A DNA stretch of 64,000 bases from Planctomycetaceae bacterium (lineage in GTDB: Bacteria > Planctomycetota > Planctomycetia > Planctomycetales > Planctomycetaceae). Numbering within the stretch: position 1 is the stretch's first letter; the number at the start of each line of letters is the position of its first letter. Location of the stretch: positions 186,001 through 250,000 of the forward strand of contig JACKHO010000002.1 of assembly GCA_020638955.1 (NCBI GenBank), read 5' to 3'. Under the pieces are notes generated by a model, which did no database searches, was not told the DNA's origin, and worked only from the letters and a program-made list of their open reading frames with translations. This document shows positions 61,244-64,000 of the stretch, in pieces. A program made the position numbers and the translations under genes.

Positions 61244-64000
61244 CTAGTACTCGACGTGGTCCGTTGGGAAGAAGCCAATTCCAGCGATTTGTTCCCATTG
61301 GAAATCAAACTGAGCGGCAACGTTTTGTTGAACACCGTTCTGGAAGAAGTCGTTCACAGCATTGTTGTCGGAAGTAACAACGCCAAATTCACTCGCTCCG
61401 TGGAGCCGACCTGCCAGAAACACGGGACGGGTGTTGGCTTTGACAGGATCGTTCTGGAAGTTCCCCATGCGATCGCGACCGCCGGTGATGACACCAGTAT
61501 TCGAGATTGGAATTGTCTGCGTTGTACCAGTCTCCAGAACAGTGATTTGGTCACCGTTCCCAATGCCACCCGTTCCGCTATTCGCGGCGCGACCATTGCC
61601 AGCCGTCGTTTCTGGAACGCCGTTTTGGTCGGTATCTGCCATTCCCATGATGAGGTCCATGTACGCTACTGGGTCGTAAGACAAGTAGTAATGGGCCTCG
61701 GTGCCGTCGGCGAACGATGTCGGTGGCAGGATGTCATTCGACTGCTGTGGGTAAATTCGGATGTCATCGCCGACGTTACCGCCGAATGAGGTATTTCCGA
61801 TTTCAGCATTAACGCGTGTCATGACACCCACGGCGAAGACGAGTCCGTCTTCAAAGCCGCCGAAACCGCCGTTGTTGGCGATTTCCGTATTCATAACCTC
61901 GACGTTGGCAATGAAGTGATTTCGCGTGCCGCCATCCAACAAAATGTCTGCCGTTGTCTGCATACCAGCACCAGCGCCGACTGTACCTCGCGACTGGTAC
62001 TGGTGAGTCGTGCTCGTCCAAATGCCGCCAGAGCCAACAGGGCTTGGTGGTGGACCGAGGTTCTCTTCAATAAAGACGTCGTCGTTGATATCCGTGTGTC
62101 TGTAGTGCGGATAGTTGGCCGCGACATTCACATGGTCGGTATCCATTTCCAGAGCCCGGGTATCGAAGACAATGCCTTCACGGGAATTCTCATTGAACCG
62201 GTTGATCTTGCTCGTATCGAAGACGTTGTCTCCCCGCCCGATAAACCAGTTGCTGACTGAAGCTGGGACAAGTGGCGGATTACCGATGTTGCTGCCCTGA
62301 ATAATGTCGTGCTCAAGGAGAATGTCGAGACCACGACCACCATTCTGCGATGACTGAACGCCGAACATGGTGGTATTGGCAATAGTCTGAGTTCGGTTGG
62401 TTGTTTGAACCCAGTAGTCAATACCGTCGCCAGAGTTTTGAATAATGTCGACGTTGTTGTACAGCGACGTCAGCCGGGCAGCCAGCGTCATTTCAACTTC
62501 AATACCATGTCCCACGTTTTGAGGACCGCGCTCATTACGCTGGTTGTCGCCACTTGCTCCGTTGCCGGTAATCGTTGTACGGTCGATGGTAAAGCGGTTG
62601 GTTTGTGCATCACCGTCGCGAATCTCCAGGTCGATGCCGTCGTCATCGTTGCCTTGGATCACGACGTCGCGGTTTCCAAGGAACGTTGTGGCCGCGTCAC
62701 CGACGATAAGGTGGGCGCCGTTATTGCTGTCGCGTACCGGGCCACCTGAAGGTCCGCTTGGTGATGTCCGTTCACCTTGCTCCAGGAAGATACCGTTGTC
62801 ACCGTTTGTATTGATGTCCGCTCCGCGAATGAGGTAGGTGTTCTGGCTGACTGGTGATGTGCCTGGCGAAATGAAGTCACTGTTGTCAATGATTTGAACA
62901 CCGTTCTGGCCGTTACCAGAAATCGTCGTGCGGACACGTGCTCCGAACGCATCGATGAGTGTGTCGCTGCTGCGGACGTCGACGTTCACATAGGCACCAC
63001 CGCCGAATGTGCCGGACTCGTTTGTGAAGTTGGTGTCAAAGAATATGCCGTGCCGTGCACTGTTGAGAATCTGATTACCGTCCATGATAAACGGTGGATT
63101 CACAGTCCCGTTCGGGTTACCGAGTGCGGCATCGTTCTCAAGGACGATTTGCACGCCGTCTTGACGTTGAACGTTGAACTGGTTGTCCGACATGTTTCCG
63201 GAGAACTGGGCATTGCCTGAACCGTTGAGTCGGACCCCGTTGAGGTTGTTATTCAACCTGTTGTCGGTGATGTCCAAGTCGAAGACAATTGGCTGTCCCG
63301 GCTTGTTTTCGTTGATGACATTGATGCCGTTGTTCGTGTTGTTCTGAAGCGTGTTACCATTTCCATGCGATCCAATGATGACCGCGTGGTTGGCTGCAAT
63401 GTCGGCGTAGATACCGTTGTCACGGCGTTGAATGTCAATTCCGTGCAGGCCGTTGGTGTCGATTGTGGTATTCAGGATTGTGGCGCGAGTAATCGTGCCG
63501 AGTCGACCGCTTCGACTTACCTGAGTCACAATACCGCTACCGGCGTTTTCACTTACATCGAGGCCAGCGACTGCTCCGTCGACGGTAAACTCTTCGAGCG
63601 AGGCAAAGTCCGTGATATGGACGTTCAGTCCGTCTCCATTCAGGCCAGCAATAGGCCCGTTGGCAGTGGCATTCAAAATGGAACTCACAATGGTAAAGGA
63701 ACCGGTTGAGTCACCTTTACCTTCCACTGACATGGCCGCGTCACGGTTCCCCATGATTCTATTTGGATTGCGGAGAATGTCACCAAGTTCAAGCACATAG
63801 CGTGGGCCAAAACCATCGGCGTTGATGAGGTCTGGATCGTTCGGTTCACTGGCTACGAACCGAACTCCGACACTCTGGTTGCCGGTTACTACGTTGTTGA
63901 AGAAGGAGCGAGTTAGTGGGTCGGGATCAATAACGTTGCTACCAGCAAGTCTGAAGGTCGCACCATCTTGAATCTGGACCAGCAAGCCTTCACCAGTGTT
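61244..64000 (-). CDS. Right-handed beta-helix repeat protein, partial
   Basis: The frame is open from the right edge to the stop at 61244 (about 918 codons), so the start lies outside the window. The chain is a succession of short beta-strand repeats built around NG.NGI, NNG and GIDI words (TRATILNTTIDTNGLHGIDI, NHAVIIGSHGNGNTLQNNTN, SDNQFNVQRQDGVQIVLEND). This is the parallel beta-helix fold of pectate lyases and adhesins (NosD/PbH1-type). Asn, Gly and Asp are frequent and Cys is essentially absent. It may be a polysaccharide lyase-like enzyme or a surface adhesin; no catalytic motif is seen in the visible part. A strong terminator follows. Confidence 0.85.
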   Translation of the reverse strand, partial: NTGEGLLVQIQDGATFRLAGSNVIDPDPLTRSFFNNVVTGNQSVGVRFVASEPNDPDLINADGFGPRYVLELGDILRNPNRIMGNRDAAMSVEGKGDSTGSFTIVSSILNATANGPIAGLNGDGLNVHITDFASLEEFTVDGAVAGLDVSENAGSGIVTQVSRSGRLGTITRATILNTTIDTNGLHGIDIQRRDNGIYADIAANHAVIIGSHGNGNTLQNNTNNGINVINENKPGQPIVFDLDITDNRLNNNLNGVRLNGSGNAQFSGNMSDNQFNVQRQDGVQIVLENDAALGNPNGTVNPPFIMDGNQILNSARHGIFFDTNFTNESGTFGGGAYVNVDVRSSDTLIDAFGARVRTTISGNGQNGVQIIDNSDFISPGTSPVSQNTYLIRGADINTNGDNGIFLEQGERTSPSGPSGGPVRDSNNGAHLIVGDAATTFLGNRDVVIQGNDDDGIDLEIRDGDAQTNRFTIDRTTITGNGASGDNQRNERGPQNVGHGIEVEMTLAARLTSLYNNVDIIQNSGDGIDYWVQTTNRTQTIANTTMFGVQSSQNGGRGLDILLEHDIIQGSNIGNPPLVPASVSNWFIGRGDNVFDTSKINRFNENSREGIVFDTRALEMDTDHVNVAANYPHYRHTDINDDVFIEENLGPPPSPVGSGGIWTSTTHQYQSRGTVGAGAGMQTTADILLDGGTRNHFIANVEVMNTEIANNGGFGGFEDGLVFAVGVMTRVNAEIGNTSFGGNVGDDIRIYPQQSNDILPPTSFADGTEAHYYLSYDPVAYMDLIMGMADTDQNGVPETTAGNGRAANSGTGGIGNGDQITVLETGTTQTIPISNTGVITGGRDRMGNFQNDPVKANTRPVFLAGRLHGASEFGVVTSDNNAVNDFFQNGVQQNVAAQFDFQWEQIAGIGFFPTDHVEY

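Noticed and set aside
61256..61789. Plus-strand open frames opposite the beta-helix gene
   Set aside because: They reverse the repeat structure of the real gene and show no independent signal.
1..64000. CRISPR arrays, tRNA and rRNA genes, replication origin
   Set aside because: I looked for regular spaced repeats, cloverleaf-like segments and DnaA-box clusters by eye and found none. A small RNA gene could still be missed without a covariance search.

Overview
The window looks like a chromosomal segment from a planctomycete, most likely in or near the Planctomycetaceae. The evidence is gene content typical of that phylum: very large secreted dehydrogenase/HEAT/cytochrome c proteins, DUF1080 and DUF1800 domains, a sulfatase, Tat-exported Gfo/Idh/MocA oxidoreductases, a sigma factor followed by a serine/threonine kinase, and a reduced dcw (cell-wall) cluster. 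GC content is in the mid-50s by eye. I cannot name the species from sequence alone. I saw no rRNA, tRNA or CRISPR array.

Layout. 1-8744 (minus): a tightly packed secreted set of a giant FG-GAP/dehydrogenase/cytochrome c/DUF1080 protein, an esterase, and an amidohydrolase fused to a beta-lactamase-like domain that runs off the left edge. A sulfatase diverges from it (8965-10392). 10.5-16.4 kb: ATP-grasp protein, TIM-barrel isomerase, DUF3500-like Tat protein, D-threonine aldolase-like protein, and ispG with an apparent one-base frameshift. 16.6-20.5 kb: a disturbed region with a truncated membrane protein, a decayed IS4-type element, an esterase, short diverged repeats and an Mrr-like nuclease fragment. 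20.9-24.7 kb: a sugar/polyol catabolic operon (oxidoreductase, Na+ symporter, isomerase). 24.6-29.1 kb (minus): rsmH, a LysM protein, an FtsL-like protein and ftsI. 29.5-33.0 kb: two transporters (MFS nucleoside type and NRAMP-like). 33.2-35.3 kb: sigma factor and Ser/Thr kinase. 35.4-43.8 kb: DinB, nucleoside hydrolase, oxidoreductase, ABC permease, aldo/keto reductase, secreted proteins and a small c-type cytochrome. 43.9-48.6 kb: DUF3395-like protein, EF-hand protein, truncated haemoglobin, gap, rpe and a phosphoglycerate-mutase-like protein without its catalytic histidines. 48.7-55 kb: a glycosidase-like propeller protein, an LptB-like ATPase, and a second dehydrogenase/cytochrome c protein coupled to a small secreted protein. 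55.1-56.6 kb: STAS protein, HATPase anti-sigma-type kinase and moaC. 56.7-64 kb: secreted protein, orphan DUF1800 protein, lipoprotein, and a beta-helix repeat protein that runs off the right edge.

How it fits together. Many genes fit periplasmic or surface processing of sulfated or amide-linked glycans: sulfatase, esterases, glycosidase, DUF1080, dehydrogenases with c-haem, Tat-exported oxidoreductases, TIM-barrel isomerases and sugar-type uptake. Housekeeping genes (ispG, ftsI/rsmH, gap, rpe, moaC, lptB) are scattered among them, as is usual in this phylum. Regulation is visible only as the sigma/kinase pair, the STAS/HATPase pair, a few strong terminators, one perfect palindrome and one promoter-like site ahead of gap. 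No single large novel system stands out. The strongest leads are the reduced dcw cluster with an inserted LysM protein, the fused amidohydrolase/beta-lactamase, the pseudo-phosphatase, the NRAMP-like transporter without metal motifs, and the ispG frameshift.
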